A stretch of 51,296 nucleotides of DNA from Nostoc sp. 'Peltigera membranacea cyanobiont' 210A (GCF_002246015.1 NZ_NOLJ01000005.1:541292-592587); one strand, 5' to 3'; positions 8,293-18,101 are shown, numbered from the stretch's first letter. Numbers and translations are program-made. Notes: a model not told the origin generated them from the letters alone.

Positions 8293-11200
8293 ACTATTTA
8301 CACCCCCAACACCTTGAAGAATTAGTCAAGAGTAGTGGTATAGACTTACACTTAGTGCATCTCAATTTTAGGTCGCTCCAAGGTGTAACAGCTTATGAGT
8401 ACCTGTTGATTTCTGAGCTACTCCCCCGCACCAATACCGGAATGGTGAAAAGTAGTTGGTTGCAGCGTTACGCTCACATCACAGAAGGTGGTTGGTGGTG
8501 TTCGGGAATAGACCCTCTGAATAATTGGCAAATGATGGAATGGGGATGCTTTAAGCCAAACCAACCCCGACAAAACCACAATGGCAAATCCATCAAGTAC
8601 GAGCATCCCCCCAGCACACCAACGCGGGTGTTTTGTTTGCGGGTAACGTTGCAAGTGTGGCAGCAAGTCGCTGGGCGTTACAATCTGGTCATGCCTGAAA
8701 ATATCACCATTACTCCTGATGGCGAAGCTGGAGGCTTTTGGCAATGGGTGATGCAACAGAACATTCCCCTTATCATCTGCGAGGGTGTAAAGAAAGCAGC
8801 CACGTTGTTGACGCAAGGATATGTAGCCATTGCCATTCCCGGAATTACCAGTGGTTATCGGGTTGTGAAAGATGAATTTGGTAAAGTTACCCGTCGTCAG
8901 CTAATTCCTGATTTAGCCGCGTTTGCGATTACAAAGCGCAGCTTTTACATTTGCTTTGATTTTGAAACTCAACCCAAGACAATTGCTGCTGTAAATAATG
9001 CTATTTCTCAACTTGGCTGTTTATTTCAGCAAAAAAATTGTCCTGTGAAAGTCATTGAACTTCCAGGAATAGAAAAAGGGGTTGATGAATTTATTGTTGC
9101 TAAGGGTGCAAGTAGTTTTGATAAAGTTTATCGCCAAAGTGTTGATTTAGAAATTTATCTTGCTCAAACCAAACCCCACACCGAGTTAAGTATTCCTGCG
9201 GCACTTACCTTCAACCGTCCTTATATAGGTGAAATACCTTTTCCCACCTCTGGATTAGTAGGAGTCAAATCAGCGAAAGGAACGGGGAAAACTACGGCAT
9301 TACAAGGCGTTGTTCAACAAGCAAAAAGTCGAAATCAACCCGTTTTGTTAATTACTCACAGAATCCTACTTGGACGATTCTTGTGTGAAAAAATTGGTAT
9401 TCAATGGGGAACACATAAAGACGATGGGGAAAAAAGGATTAATAAAACACTTACCCCCGCTCCTCCCATACTGCGCTCTCTCTTTCCTCAGCAATCCCTC
9501 GGCTTGTGTGTTGATTCAATTTGGAAACTTAACCCAGAAAATTGGCGGGGAGCAATAGTAATTTTAGATGAAGTAGAGCAATCTTTATGGCATCTTTTAA
9601 ATAGTAATACTTGTAAGCACAAGCGGGTAAAAATATTAAAGTTATTCCAACAACTCATTGCTACAGTTTTAACAAGTGGGGGATTGGTAATTGCCCAAGA
9701 TGCTGATTTATCAGATGTTTCACTTGAATATTTACAGGGATTAGCAGGAATTAAATTAACACCTTGGGTAGTTCTCAATCAGTGGAAACCTCAGCATGGT
9801 TGGGACGTAACTTTTTATGATTCACCAAACCCAACACCGCTAATTCACCAACTAGAATTGGATTTACTTGCTGGACGTAAATGTTATGTTACTACCGATA
9901 GTCGCGCTGGGCGTTATAGTTGTGAAACAATTGAACGTTATTTGAAAGAAAGGCTACAAAAATTACGGCGACAATTTCCTAAAACTCTGGTGGTTAGTAG
10001 TCACACAACAAATACACCTGGTCACGCAGCAGTTGATTTTATTGCAGCGATTAATCAAAAAATATCTGAATATGACGGCGTTTTCGTTACCCCTAGTCTT
10101 GGTACAGGAATTAGTATTGATGTCCAACATTTTGATCGGGTTTATGGCATTTTTCAAGGGGTAATTCCTGACTCGGAAGCAAGACAAGCGTTAGCAAGAG
10201 TCAGGGATGATGTACCGCGTGTTGTCTGGTGTGCTAAACGAGGTATTGGTCTAATTGGTAGTGGGAGTACAAATTATCGCTTGTTATCTGATTGGTATCA
10301 AGAAAATCAAAAAGAAAACTTAGCTTTGCTGAGTCCCCTACATAAAATAGATGTGGATTTACCCTTAGTTTATGACCCGATTCATTTGCGCACTTGGGCG
10401 AAGTTATCTGCAAGGGTAAATGCTTCTATTCGCCTTTACCGACAATCGATGCAAGATGGTTTGATTGCTGATGGACATCAAATTCAGGTGCGGAGTAATG
10501 CGGTTCACAATAATATTATTCGAGATTTACGCCTGGCCTTTTTGGCAACCGATGCAGATGATTTAGATACACGCAAAAGGTTAGTTTTAGAAATTGTTAA
10601 GGTTCAAAAAGATTGGGCACAAAGTCGTCAAAAGGCTAAAGAAATTAAACGTAAAATTAAAGATATTAAGCAGCAAAATCAACTATCAGTAGCATCTGCT
10701 GTTGCCAATGCTAAAGATATTGATTATGTGGAATATGAGCAGATGTTAGTTAAGCATTCCCTAACGGATGGAGAACGCAACCAAATTAATAAATATGTTC
10801 TTAGACAAAGATATGGTGTAGAAATTAGTCCTTGGCTGAAATTACAGGATGAACAAGGATATTATCGTCAACTGTTAATTCACTATTATTTAACTCATGA
10901 AAGCGAGTATTTTCACGTTAGAGATGAGCAAGAATGGCATCAGCAATTATCTTGGGGGGAAGGAAAAGTTTTTCTCCCAGATTTAAAAACTTATACGCTC
11001 AAAGTTGAAGCTATGAGAGCTTTAGGAATGCTTCAGTTTCTCGAAGAAAAACGCGAATTTCATGAGAACGATTCAGATTTGATATTGCTTAAAAATATTG
11101 CTTTTCAGCATAGTAAACATATTAAAAGAGCGCTTGGTATTAATTTAGTCGGGGAGAAAGAGCAGGTTTCGGCAATAAAAATACTCAGCCGACTGTTAAA

Positions 11201-11450
11201 TTTGTTGGGTTTGAAGCTGAAGCGAGTAAATGAAGTTTATCAAATTGATTTAGAAACGCTATATGATGGCAGGGATAAAATATTTGCTGTTTGGCATCAA
11301 CGAGATGAATTGATGTTGGTTCATGTTAAGAGTGTTGGTTATGAATTGCCTGATTATTCTTCAGACTGGAAGTTTGAAGTTATGCAAACGAAGTCTGAAA
11401 AGGTAGACCATAGATTATCTATGTCTACTGTCCCATTATCCAAGATATAG
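8283..11450 (+). CDS. CyRepA1-family plasmid replication protein (DUF3854)
   Basis: This 1055-residue protein matches the CyRepA1 family of cyanobacterial plasmid replication proteins. The N-terminal DUF3854 Toprim-like part includes PLIICEGVKKAATLL (about 160-175) and a FYICFDFETQ acidic motif. A helicase-like core follows, with Walker A SAKGTGKTTAL (about 330-340) and Walker B VILDEVEQSLWHLL (about 425-439). Further motifs of that core are VVSSHTTN and GIFQGVIPDSEARQALARVR, the last carrying an arginine-finger-like segment. The C-terminal third is helical. It is full-length and intact. It sits between chromosomal-type genes with no par or mob genes nearby, so it may be a relic of plasmid integration or a chromosomal paralog. 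It converges on the rhodanese gene. Confidence 0.85.
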   Translation: MHLHYLHPQHLEELVKSSGIDLHLVHLNFRSLQGVTAYEYLLISELLPRTNTGMVKSSWLQRYAHITEGGWWCSGIDPLNNWQMMEWGCFKPNQPRQNHNGKSIKYEHPPSTPTRVFCLRVTLQVWQQVAGRYNLVMPENITITPDGEAGGFWQWVMQQNIPLIICEGVKKAATLLTQGYVAIAIPGITSGYRVVKDEFGKVTRRQLIPDLAAFAITKRSFYICFDFETQPKTIAAVNNAISQLGCLFQQKNCPVKVIELPGIEKGVDEFIVAKGASSFDKVYRQSVDLEIYLAQTKPHTELSIPAALTFNRPYIGEIPFPTSGLVGVKSAKGTGKTTALQGVVQQAKSRNQPVLLITHRILLGRFLCEKIGIQWGTHKDDGEKRINKTLTPAPPILRSLFPQQSLGLCVDSIWKLNPENWRGAIVILDEVEQSLWHLLNSNTCKHKRVKILKLFQQLIATVLTSGGLVIAQDADLSDVSLEYLQGLAGIKLTPWVVLNQWKPQHGWDVTFYDSPNPTPLIHQLELDLLAGRKCYVTTDSRAGRYSCETIERYLKERLQKLRRQFPKTLVVSSHTTNTPGHAAVDFIAAINQKISEYDGVFVTPSLGTGISIDVQHFDRVYGIFQGVIPDSEARQALARVRDDVPRVVWCAKRGIGLIGSGSTNYRLLSDWYQENQKENLALLSPLHKIDVDLPLVYDPIHLRTWAKLSARVNASIRLYRQSMQDGLIADGHQIQVRSNAVHNNIIRDLRLAFLATDADDLDTRKRLVLEIVKVQKDWAQSRQKAKEIKRKIKDIKQQNQLSVASAVANAKDIDYVEYEQMLVKHSLTDGERNQINKYVLRQRYGVEISPWLKLQDEQGYYRQLLIHYYLTHESEYFHVRDEQEWHQQLSWGEGKVFLPDLKTYTLKVEAMRALGMLQFLEEKREFHENDSDLILLKNIAFQHSKHIKRALGINLVGEKEQVSAIKILSRLLNLLGLKLKRVNEVYQIDLETLYDGRDKIFAVWHQRDELMLVHVKSVGYELPDYSSDWKFEVMQTKSEKVDHRLSMSTVPLSKI

Positions 11451-11469
11451 CAATCCTGAATTACCTTCT

Positions 11470-12324
11470 TCACATTACTCTGCTATCAATGGGTAGTGAT
11501 AAGTCACGAGACCATTCATTCCAAGAGCCAAAATAATTTCTGGCAGAAATCCCTGCCTCTTCGAGGGCTATCAATGTATTGGCAGCCCTTGAACCTTTAA
11601 AGCAGTAAATGTACACAATGGACTCTAAAGTAATACCTACAGATTGACAAATTTCTCGGATTTCATCTGGCGATCGGAACATGGGGATTTGCGATTCGGA
11701 ATTCATCAAACGATGCCATTCTAACCATATAGTGTTAGGGATTCTACCTTTGCGAGGACAAAAATCAACAGCATAGGGAGAAGAACTCAACCCAAGCCAT
11801 TCCTCGCTGTCGCGCACATCTAATTTAATAATTGCTCGATTGTCAATTGCTTGCAACATCTCGGCGGTAGTCACCATCATGTCAGCGTTGGGATGCAATC
11901 TAAAAATGCTGCTTTCACGTAATGGTACTTCATTAGTAGTAGGTAATCCTGCCTTGAGCCATGCTCTATATCCTCCGTCTAAGATAGATACCTGAGCGCA
12001 ACCCAAATATTTCAGTAAGAAAGCTGCTCGACAAGATTGACCATAACCTTTATTTAAAGTATCTTCATAAACAATTAACCATTCTGCACCCGATATTCCT
12101 ACCCCACTCAAAATTTGTGCAAAATACTCTTGTAATTTCTTTAATCCTGCTGGGTAGGAACTGTCTAAAAGATAGGTGAAAAAAGCTCTAATATTTATGG
12201 ATTGAGGAATATGAGAAATAGCATATTCTTCGGGAGTTCGCGTATCAATGATGACAGTCTTTGATGACTTTTGGGCTAACAAAAACGTGAGTGATTGAGG
12301 AGAAATGAGAAGTTTTGTATTCAC
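11470..12324 (-). CDS. Sulfurtransferase with two rhodanese domains
   Basis: This 284-residue protein has tandem rhodanese domains, like thiosulfate and 3-mercaptopyruvate sulfurtransferases. The N-terminal domain (about 6-130) begins VIIDTRTPEEYAISHIP but lacks the active cysteine loop (VYEDTLNKGYG). The C-terminal domain (about 150-280) has LDVRDSEEWLG, then GRIPNTIWLEW, and the catalytic loop YCFKGSRAANT with Cys241. The loop CFKGSRA is closer to thiosulfate sulfurtransferases than to the CG-S-G-V-T loop of mercaptopyruvate enzymes. The start is the GTG at 12324; no in-frame ATG lies near. Only 19 bases separate its stop from that of the convergent CyRepA1-type gene. Confidence 0.88.
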   Translation of the reverse strand: MNTKLLISPQSLTFLLAQKSSKTVIIDTRTPEEYAISHIPQSINIRAFFTYLLDSSYPAGLKKLQEYFAQILSGVGISGAEWLIVYEDTLNKGYGQSCRAAFLLKYLGCAQVSILDGGYRAWLKAGLPTTNEVPLRESSIFRLHPNADMMVTTAEMLQAIDNRAIIKLDVRDSEEWLGLSSSPYAVDFCPRKGRIPNTIWLEWHRLMNSESQIPMFRSPDEIREICQSVGITLESIVYIYCFKGSRAANTLIALEEAGISARNYFGSWNEWSRDLSLPIDSRVM

Positions 12325-12737
12325 GCTTTAATGCTGATGTTGTCTTACTATTAGGCATTATCGCCCTCGCTAGAGAGAGCCTTTTGTCATGCAAATCACA
12401 GAAGAATGAATGTTGAATGTTATGAGAGAACTTTTGTGGCTATGTTGTTTTAAAACTGACTAAATCAATACATTCTGTTTGCGCTTTTGCTCATCGCTCC
12501 ACCAATTATGTTCACAATCGCGTCTGCACGTAAATTTCGAGGCACTACAACGATGTGTGCAAAGGGATTTGGGCAATCTCATAACCCAAAAATCAACAAG
12601 CGAGTCTTAAAGGGAGTAAGCTATTGCGGCAACGCAGTCTAGAAGCTCCAATTAAAAGCATTTGTTTAGTTATGTCGCAAGAATCGGGAAAATGTTAAAG
12701 TTAAAAGCGATCGCTACGCGAAAAATGTAAATAATAT
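12325..12737. other. Intergenic region, nothing recognised
   Basis: This 413-base divergent spacer should hold promoters for the rhodanese gene (minus strand) and the small gene at 12738 (plus strand). One HIP1 site lies at about 12708. I see no repeat, RNA gene or gene remnant. Confidence 0.3.
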
Positions 12738-12932
12738 ATGGCTGACCAAAAAGATAAAGCTCAAGAAAAAAACCGGCTTGAACAGCTCCAAGAAGAACAA
12801 GGCAACACGGATTCTAAACACTCAGGGGGTGCTGGTGCTTCTGGTGGTAACTCCGGTGCAGGTAAATCTGGCACATCAAAAATTTCTGCCACTGGTACAC
12901 CTGATGACATCGAAAAAGTTGATCAGGAGTAA
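12738..12932 (+). CDS. Small Gly/Ser-rich hypothetical protein
   Basis: This 64-residue hydrophilic protein has a charged helical N-terminus (MADQKDKAQEKNRLEQLQEE), a Gly/Ser/Ala-rich middle (about 27-50) and an acidic tail (TPDDIEKVDQE). It looks intrinsically disordered. Similar small proteins occur in Nostocales, but I know no function. No clear ribosome-binding site precedes the ATG. A small alternative frame overlaps it and is not credible. Confidence 0.55.
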   Translation: MADQKDKAQEKNRLEQLQEEQGNTDSKHSGGAGASGGNSGAGKSGTSKISATGTPDDIEKVDQE

Positions 12933-13119
12933 AGCTGACTCCGAGGACGAGTCAAGGTTTAACTGCATCGGTCATTAGTAACTCAACTCAACAATGGTGG
13001 ATTGAATACCTAATATAGCGGTTCTCGGCCCAAGTGATGTACAAGAACCCCACCCCCAACCCCCTCCCCGCAAGCGAGGAGGGGGCTAAGATGTACCTTG
13101 TATGATTAGGAAACGCTAT

Positions 13120-13215
13120 CCCTCTTCCATCACTCTTGGAGAAAGCAATCGCTGCAAGGCTTACGAGACTTAACTTTCCAGGTTTTGGCTACATTTTTGA
13201 ATTTATATTAGAAAA
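13120..13215. repeat. Dispersed non-coding repeat, family C, copy 1
   Basis: About 95 bases closely match 46807-46904. The conserved core is CAATCGCTGCAAGGCTTACG. It is not open in any frame on either copy. Just upstream (13015-13110) is a hairpin of the CCCCACCCC and CCTCCCCGC type also found in family A elements. Confidence 0.6.
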
Positions 13216-13291
13216 TAAAGCCTCAAACCTTGATTTAGTCATAGTTTCAGTTTTCTGCTTCGATTATTGTTTTCTGAGAGTGATGGAAAGG

Positions 13292-13488
13292 CGCTATATC
13301 ATGTCCGCTTGATTAATTATTAAACCCGAAGAAGCCCAAAGAGCCAGGTGCTAACAGTGGGTTTCCCCACTTATACCCCTCCGGGGAAGCAAGCTACGCG
13401 CAGCGTCTCCCTCTGGGAGAAGCACCTCGCGGGTGGAGTGCAATCACTCTGGGAATTATAACTAATTATACGTACATAATTATGATTA
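13292..13488. repeat. MITE-like element, family A, copy 2
   Basis: The left 42 bases (CGCTATATCATGTCCGCTTG onward) match the start of copy 1 with one difference. The right end (13461-13488) is a degenerate inverted copy. The interior differs from copy 1 and includes a fragment of another palindromic repeat (GAAGCAAGCTACGCGCAGCG). Sequence from 13489 to 13746 holds no recognised feature. Confidence 0.55.
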
Positions 13489-13746
13489 TTTAGTCCACCA
13501 TCGCGATCGCAACGCTTACGTCAGAAGGCGCACCCTAAACTTAAGTAATGTTTAGCAGGATTGAAACAAAAATCAATATGCACTTTCCTATAACAACAGC
13601 AAACTTTCAAAGAAATGAAATCCATTCGCAAAATTGAAATAAAAAATCCTAGCAACAGACACAACAGTAGTTGGAATGATTTTCAAAACATATTGTTAAG
13701 AATCCTGATGCTTTAGGCTTGAGAATGTCAAAAGCCAAAAAATTAT

Positions 13747-15564
13747 ATGAATGCTGAAGATTTTTTTAACCAAGGATTAAACCAAAATTTGCAAGGAGAT
13801 TATCAAGCAGCGATCGCAGCTTATACCCAAGCAATCAAGCTAAATCCTGATTATGCCGAAGCTTACCATAATCGGGGGCTGATTTTAAGTGGCCAAATCA
13901 AAGATTATCGTACTGCGATCGCAGATTACAACCGCGCCATCGAAATCAATCCCAATTTTGCCTTAGCCTATTACAACCGGGCTAATGCTCGTTACTTTTT
14001 AGCCGATTATGAAGGAGCGATCGCAGATCATAATGTAGCATTACAAATCGATCCCAATCTGGCGCAATCTTACCACAGCCGGGGAAATGCCTACTTTGCT
14101 TTGGAAAACTACGACAAAGCGATCGCAGATTATATCCAAACTATAGAAATGAGTACGCAATTAGCTGATAATATCAATATTGATATTGCCAACGCTTATC
14201 ATAATCGGGGCGTGACTCGTTTTGAAACTGGCGATCGTCAAGGAGCAATCGCAGATTTTCAGCAAGCTTTACAATGGCATCCCCATTTTGCCGCAGCTTA
14301 CAGCAATCGCGGTAATATTCACCAGATTTTAGGAAATTATCAGGAAGCGATCGCTGACCATAACCAAGCATTACAATTAGATCCTAACTTGGCGGAAGCT
14401 TATCATAACCGAGGTAATGCCCACTACGCTTTAGCAGATTATCAAAGTGCGATCGCAGATTACAACCACGCCCTAAAAATCAATCCCAACTTTGCCGGAG
14501 CGTACTATAATCGGGGTCTGGTGCTTGCTCACCTCAAAAACTATCATCAAGCAATTGAAGACTTTAACCAAGCATTAAAGCTGAATTCTGATGATGTGCA
14601 AGCTTATTGTGAGCGTGGTCTGGTTCGTAGTACTCTTGAAGACTATCAGGGTGCGATCGCAGATTATGACCAAGCATTGCAAGAAAATCCGACTCTCGCT
14701 TTAGTATACGGCTTTCGGGCTAATGCTCGTCGGCGATTGGGAGATTATCAAGGTGCAATTGAAGATAGCAATCGCCTATTACAACTTAATCCTAATTTAG
14801 CAGAAGGATATTGCGATCGCGCGGCGGCTCGTCGTTCTTTAGGAGATCATAAAGGAGCAATTAAAGATTACGATCGAGCATTGCAGATTAATGATAACTT
14901 AGCCGCAGCTTATTATGGTCGGAGTATTGCCCGTGAAGCTCTGCAAGATTTACAGGGAGCAATTGATGATAACACTCAAGCGATAAAGCTTGTTCCTGAA
15001 TTTTCCCAAGCGTATTGCAATCGGGGCAATGCTCGTCGTCTTTTAGGGGATGAACAAGGAGCGCTTACAGATTATAATCAAGCATTAAAAATTAATCCTG
15101 ATTTAATTGAAGCATATTACAACCGAGGTTCTACCCACTATGCTTTAGAAGAATATGAAAGTGCGATCGCAGATTACACCCAAGCTTTGCAAATAAATCC
15201 CCAATCTGCTGCATTTTACAGCGATCGCGCTAATGCTCGCTATGCCCTAGAAGATTATCAAGGGGCAATAGAAGATTACAGTCGAGCGATCGCGCTTGAC
15301 CCCAGCTTTGCCGAAGACTGGTACAATCGGGGTCGTAGCCGTTCTCTGTTGGGAGACTTACAAGGAGCGCTTACAGACTTAAACCAAGCCTTACAGCGTC
15401 AGCCGAATTGGGCTTCAGCTTACATCCTTCGGGCAGATGTCTACCGGAATTTGGGAGACTCTCAGGGAGCAATTAGAGATTTTCAAAAATCCGCAGACTT
15501 ATATTACCAAGAAGGAAATATCCAGTATTATCAACAAATTATTGAGTTAATTGAACAGCTTTGA
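13747..15564 (+). CDS. Tetratricopeptide repeat protein, 17 TPR units
   Basis: The 605-residue protein is built almost wholly of 34-residue TPR units. I count 17, from AEDFFNQGLNQNLQGDYQAA to ASAYILRADVYRNLGDSQGA, typically of the form AYxNRGxxxxxLxDYxxAIADYxxALxxNP. One spacer insertion (about residues 139-150) breaks the register. There is no signal peptide, membrane helix or enzymatic domain, so it is a cytoplasmic protein-interaction scaffold with unknown partners. Eight HIP1 sites (GCGATCGC) sit at the same codons (Ala-Ile-Ala) of successive repeats. The stop codon lies at the edge of a MITE-like repeat. Confidence 0.93.
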   Translation: MNAEDFFNQGLNQNLQGDYQAAIAAYTQAIKLNPDYAEAYHNRGLILSGQIKDYRTAIADYNRAIEINPNFALAYYNRANARYFLADYEGAIADHNVALQIDPNLAQSYHSRGNAYFALENYDKAIADYIQTIEMSTQLADNINIDIANAYHNRGVTRFETGDRQGAIADFQQALQWHPHFAAAYSNRGNIHQILGNYQEAIADHNQALQLDPNLAEAYHNRGNAHYALADYQSAIADYNHALKINPNFAGAYYNRGLVLAHLKNYHQAIEDFNQALKLNSDDVQAYCERGLVRSTLEDYQGAIADYDQALQENPTLALVYGFRANARRRLGDYQGAIEDSNRLLQLNPNLAEGYCDRAAARRSLGDHKGAIKDYDRALQINDNLAAAYYGRSIAREALQDLQGAIDDNTQAIKLVPEFSQAYCNRGNARRLLGDEQGALTDYNQALKINPDLIEAYYNRGSTHYALEEYESAIADYTQALQINPQSAAFYSDRANARYALEDYQGAIEDYSRAIALDPSFAEDWYNRGRSRSLLGDLQGALTDLNQALQRQPNWASAYILRADVYRNLGDSQGAIRDFQKSADLYYQEGNIQYYQQIIELIEQL

Positions 15565-15680
15565 AGAACCCCACCCCGCCAAAGCTGTGCTTTGTCTCCC
15601 CTCCCCGCTTGCGGGGAGGGGATTAAGGGGTGGGGTGCAATGACTGTGGGAATCGCAACTAAATTATCCACACATGATAT
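15563..15680. repeat. MITE-like element, family A, copy 3, filling an intergenic gap
   Basis: The G/C hairpin core matches copy 1 (54-150) almost base for base, and the right end ACATGATATT (15672-15681) matches its right terminus. The left terminus is missing. The TPR gene's stop codon (15562-15564) and the convergent oxidoreductase's stop codon (15680-15682) both overlap its edges, so the element makes up the entire space between the two genes. Confidence 0.6.
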
Positions 15681-16882
15681 TATTCAAAGCGAAAGCGTTC
15701 CATAAAGCGGCGGTCAATCCAATCTTTGTAACACCACAAGAGTTTGTGGGGTGGTAAAGTCAAAGTGCCTCTGGTTGCAATCGCTCGTCCATCTCCCGTA
15801 CCAATTAAACTCAAATATTCTTCCTGTGGTTTATAAGGTTTGAGCGGCTTGCCTAATAAAATTCGCTGCAAATTCTCAAACAAAGGTTTACCTTGTCTAA
15901 CAGCAAATACCCCAGCTTTCGGACGCGGATGATTTAGCATTGTGGCAATGTCACCAGATGCAAATACCTGCGGATGCGTTTGAGATTGCAACGTGTCTTC
16001 TACCAAAATAAAACCTTGCTCATCGGTTCCTAGTCCAGCGTTTTTTAACCATTCGGGTGCTGATGCTTGTGTTACCCAAAAAATTTTATTGCACTCTACT
16101 GTCAAACCAGATTCACATTTAATTTCAAATACTTCTTTAGCTTCATTATGGGTTTTAGGTGCAATTTTACACACAGTTTCTCCCAGATGTAACTTAATAC
16201 CTCGGTCAGTTAAAATTTGCTGAAGTTGATGCCGCACTGATTGATGATAATTGGGCATCAGTTCTTGTCCGCGTTGGAATAAATGAATTTCTAGGTTTTG
16301 AATAGGTTGTTGAGTTTCATCCAAAATTCGATGTAAACGAGATTGCATCGATAGCGCTAATTCTACACCGCCCGCGCCACCGCCTACGATCGCAATCCTA
16401 ATTGGTTCTTGAGGATTTTTACCTACGGCTGCAATTAGTTCATACCAATGCTCTAATAGCTGCGATACTGGTTTAGCTGCGATCGCATATTCTGCCGCAC
16501 CTGATACAGACAGTATGGCTGGAGTGCTGCCAATATCAATAGACAGCACATCAAAATCTACCGCAAGTCCGTTAGCACAAAGAACTTTGTTGTTTTTTAA
16601 GTCAAGGGCAACTACCGTGTCAATATACAATTGTACTTGAGCAAAGTTCGCCAAGGGTCGCAAGTCAATATGGCATTCATTGTGGCTGTAAAATCCGGCA
16701 ATATGTCCTGGTAACATCCCAGAGTAGGCTGTCTCTGATGCTGTGGTAATCAGTATCAAACGTACTCCTGTTAACGGTTTGATACCGAACATTTTTATAA
16801 CAATAGCATGGCTGTGACCGCCACCAATTAACACTAGATTTTTAACTATTGGTTGTATATTTTGCTGAGTTGTAATAGTCAT
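15680..16882 (-). CDS. SelD-associated FAD/NAD(P) oxidoreductase (TIGR03169 type)
   Basis: This 400-residue pyridine-nucleotide-disulfide oxidoreductase belongs to the group often fused to the N-terminus of selenide,water dikinase (SelD) in cyanobacteria. The FAD-binding motif is LVLIGGGHSHA (17-27), where the His after GGG is typical of this group. SAYSGMLPGHIAGFY-like sequence follows, the NAD(P)-binding motif is IAIVGGGAGGVELA, and the second FAD motif is VFASGDIA. The end WCYKDWIDRRFMERFRFE is where the SelD domain starts in fused proteins. Here the frame stops at that junction, at the edge of a MITE-like repeat, so the protein is either a natural stand-alone form or a truncated fusion. 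It lacks the CXXC of disulfide reductases and is more like type II NADH dehydrogenases. Confidence 0.85.
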   Translation of the reverse strand: MTITTQQNIQPIVKNLVLIGGGHSHAIVIKMFGIKPLTGVRLILITTASETAYSGMLPGHIAGFYSHNECHIDLRPLANFAQVQLYIDTVVALDLKNNKVLCANGLAVDFDVLSIDIGSTPAILSVSGAAEYAIAAKPVSQLLEHWYELIAAVGKNPQEPIRIAIVGGGAGGVELALSMQSRLHRILDETQQPIQNLEIHLFQRGQELMPNYHQSVRHQLQQILTDRGIKLHLGETVCKIAPKTHNEAKEVFEIKCESGLTVECNKIFWVTQASAPEWLKNAGLGTDEQGFILVEDTLQSQTHPQVFASGDIATMLNHPRPKAGVFAVRQGKPLFENLQRILLGKPLKPYKPQEEYLSLIGTGDGRAIATRGTLTLPPHKLLWCYKDWIDRRFMERFRFE

Positions 16883-17087
16883 TTTTAGTTAATCAATGAT
16901 TATAAAGAAATCAAAAATATCATGATGAGAGTTAATTGTCAGTGAAGACTAAAGACTAGCGAACACAAACAATGATTGGGGATGGGAAGAGTATGTATGC
17001 TTATGTCTACTTACTCAAAAGTTATATTTACATTTTGTTGGTTACATTAGAATATTCCAGTATTGGCTATGTATGAAACAATAGCAG

Positions 17088-17861
17088 ATGCTAATAAAAT
17101 GTTCAATAAAAACTGGGGATTTAAATTTATTTAAATTAATTATTAATACTATGAAAAATATTTTATCAAAAACTCCCATCCAGCTATCAAAAATATTCCT
17201 GCGGATACCAGTTTTCCAAGAACAAGTTAAACAAAATCAGCATCAGTCGCTAAAAAGACGCTTAAGAATAGCAAGAGAACAGCTAGGAAATAACACTATA
17301 GAAATCAGTTTAGCTATAATTAATGATTTAGAACAAATTGCCTCTAGTTATCCACAGTACCACTGGACGATCGTAGATATTCTTACTACTTTTGTACGAA
17401 AGAATGCTTCTTATATGCCCCAAGAGGAAGTAACAAGTAACCTGTCAACAAAAATTCGTGTAGATATTCAAGCCGCGCTGACTGTTATTGCCAGAAGAGA
17501 TGCAAACAAAGACCCAGTAAATGAGCAACTTGATTTGAGCTTCACGGATATCAGAGCAGCAAACTTGAAAGGGGCGAATCTACAACAGATAAATCTCTAT
17601 CAAGCTAATCTCGCTGGGGCTAATCTTAGAGAAGCTAATCTAGCGGGGGCAATACTTAGTGCAGCTAATTTAGAAGGAGCTAATTTGTATCTAGCGAACT
17701 TAGAAGGAGCAATCCTTAGTGCAGCCAACCTAGAAAAAGCTAACCTTTCTGGAGCTAACCTGCATCGTGCTAGTTTATATCTAGCTAGCTTGGATGGAGC
17801 AATTCTCCATAACACCATACTTGATGGAGCAAACCTCAGAGAAACCAAATTTTCTGAGTAA
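17088..17861 (+). CDS. Pentapeptide repeat protein (257 aa)
   Basis: This is the first of three tandem paralogs. The N-terminal part (about 40-150) carries the domain shared with its neighbours: QLGNNTIEISLAIINDLEQI, then YHWTIVDILTTFVRKNA and RVDIQAALTVIARRD. Residues about 150-255 are pentapeptide repeats (A-N/S-L-x-x), which fold as a right-handed quadrilateral beta-helix. Unlike the two downstream paralogs it has no clear membrane helix at the N-terminus. The ATG at 17088 lacks a good ribosome-binding site; the in-frame ATG at 17151 is an alternative. Function is unknown; the repeats probably serve in protein binding. Confidence 0.85.
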   Translation: MLIKCSIKTGDLNLFKLIINTMKNILSKTPIQLSKIFLRIPVFQEQVKQNQHQSLKRRLRIAREQLGNNTIEISLAIINDLEQIASSYPQYHWTIVDILTTFVRKNASYMPQEEVTSNLSTKIRVDIQAALTVIARRDANKDPVNEQLDLSFTDIRAANLKGANLQQINLYQANLAGANLREANLAGAILSAANLEGANLYLANLEGAILSAANLEKANLSGANLHRASLYLASLDGAILHNTILDGANLRETKFSE

Positions 17862-18101
17862 TATCATATCCGTTTAAATGAAAAATTTTTTCCCTACTCC
17901 TATTACCTACTCCCTATTCTCAGCATAATTCGTAATTCTTGTAGCGCCAGCGTTTCTTGGTATCGTGATGTAAAAGTATATTCGATATCATTGCTTAGTT
18001 CAATGAGTGTTTTGGCACCTATTATAATTTTCTGCTAAATGCTATACTATTTTTCCTCAACATCTAAGTAATAATTCTAGGTTGTAAGGAAAATTTTTAC
18101 C

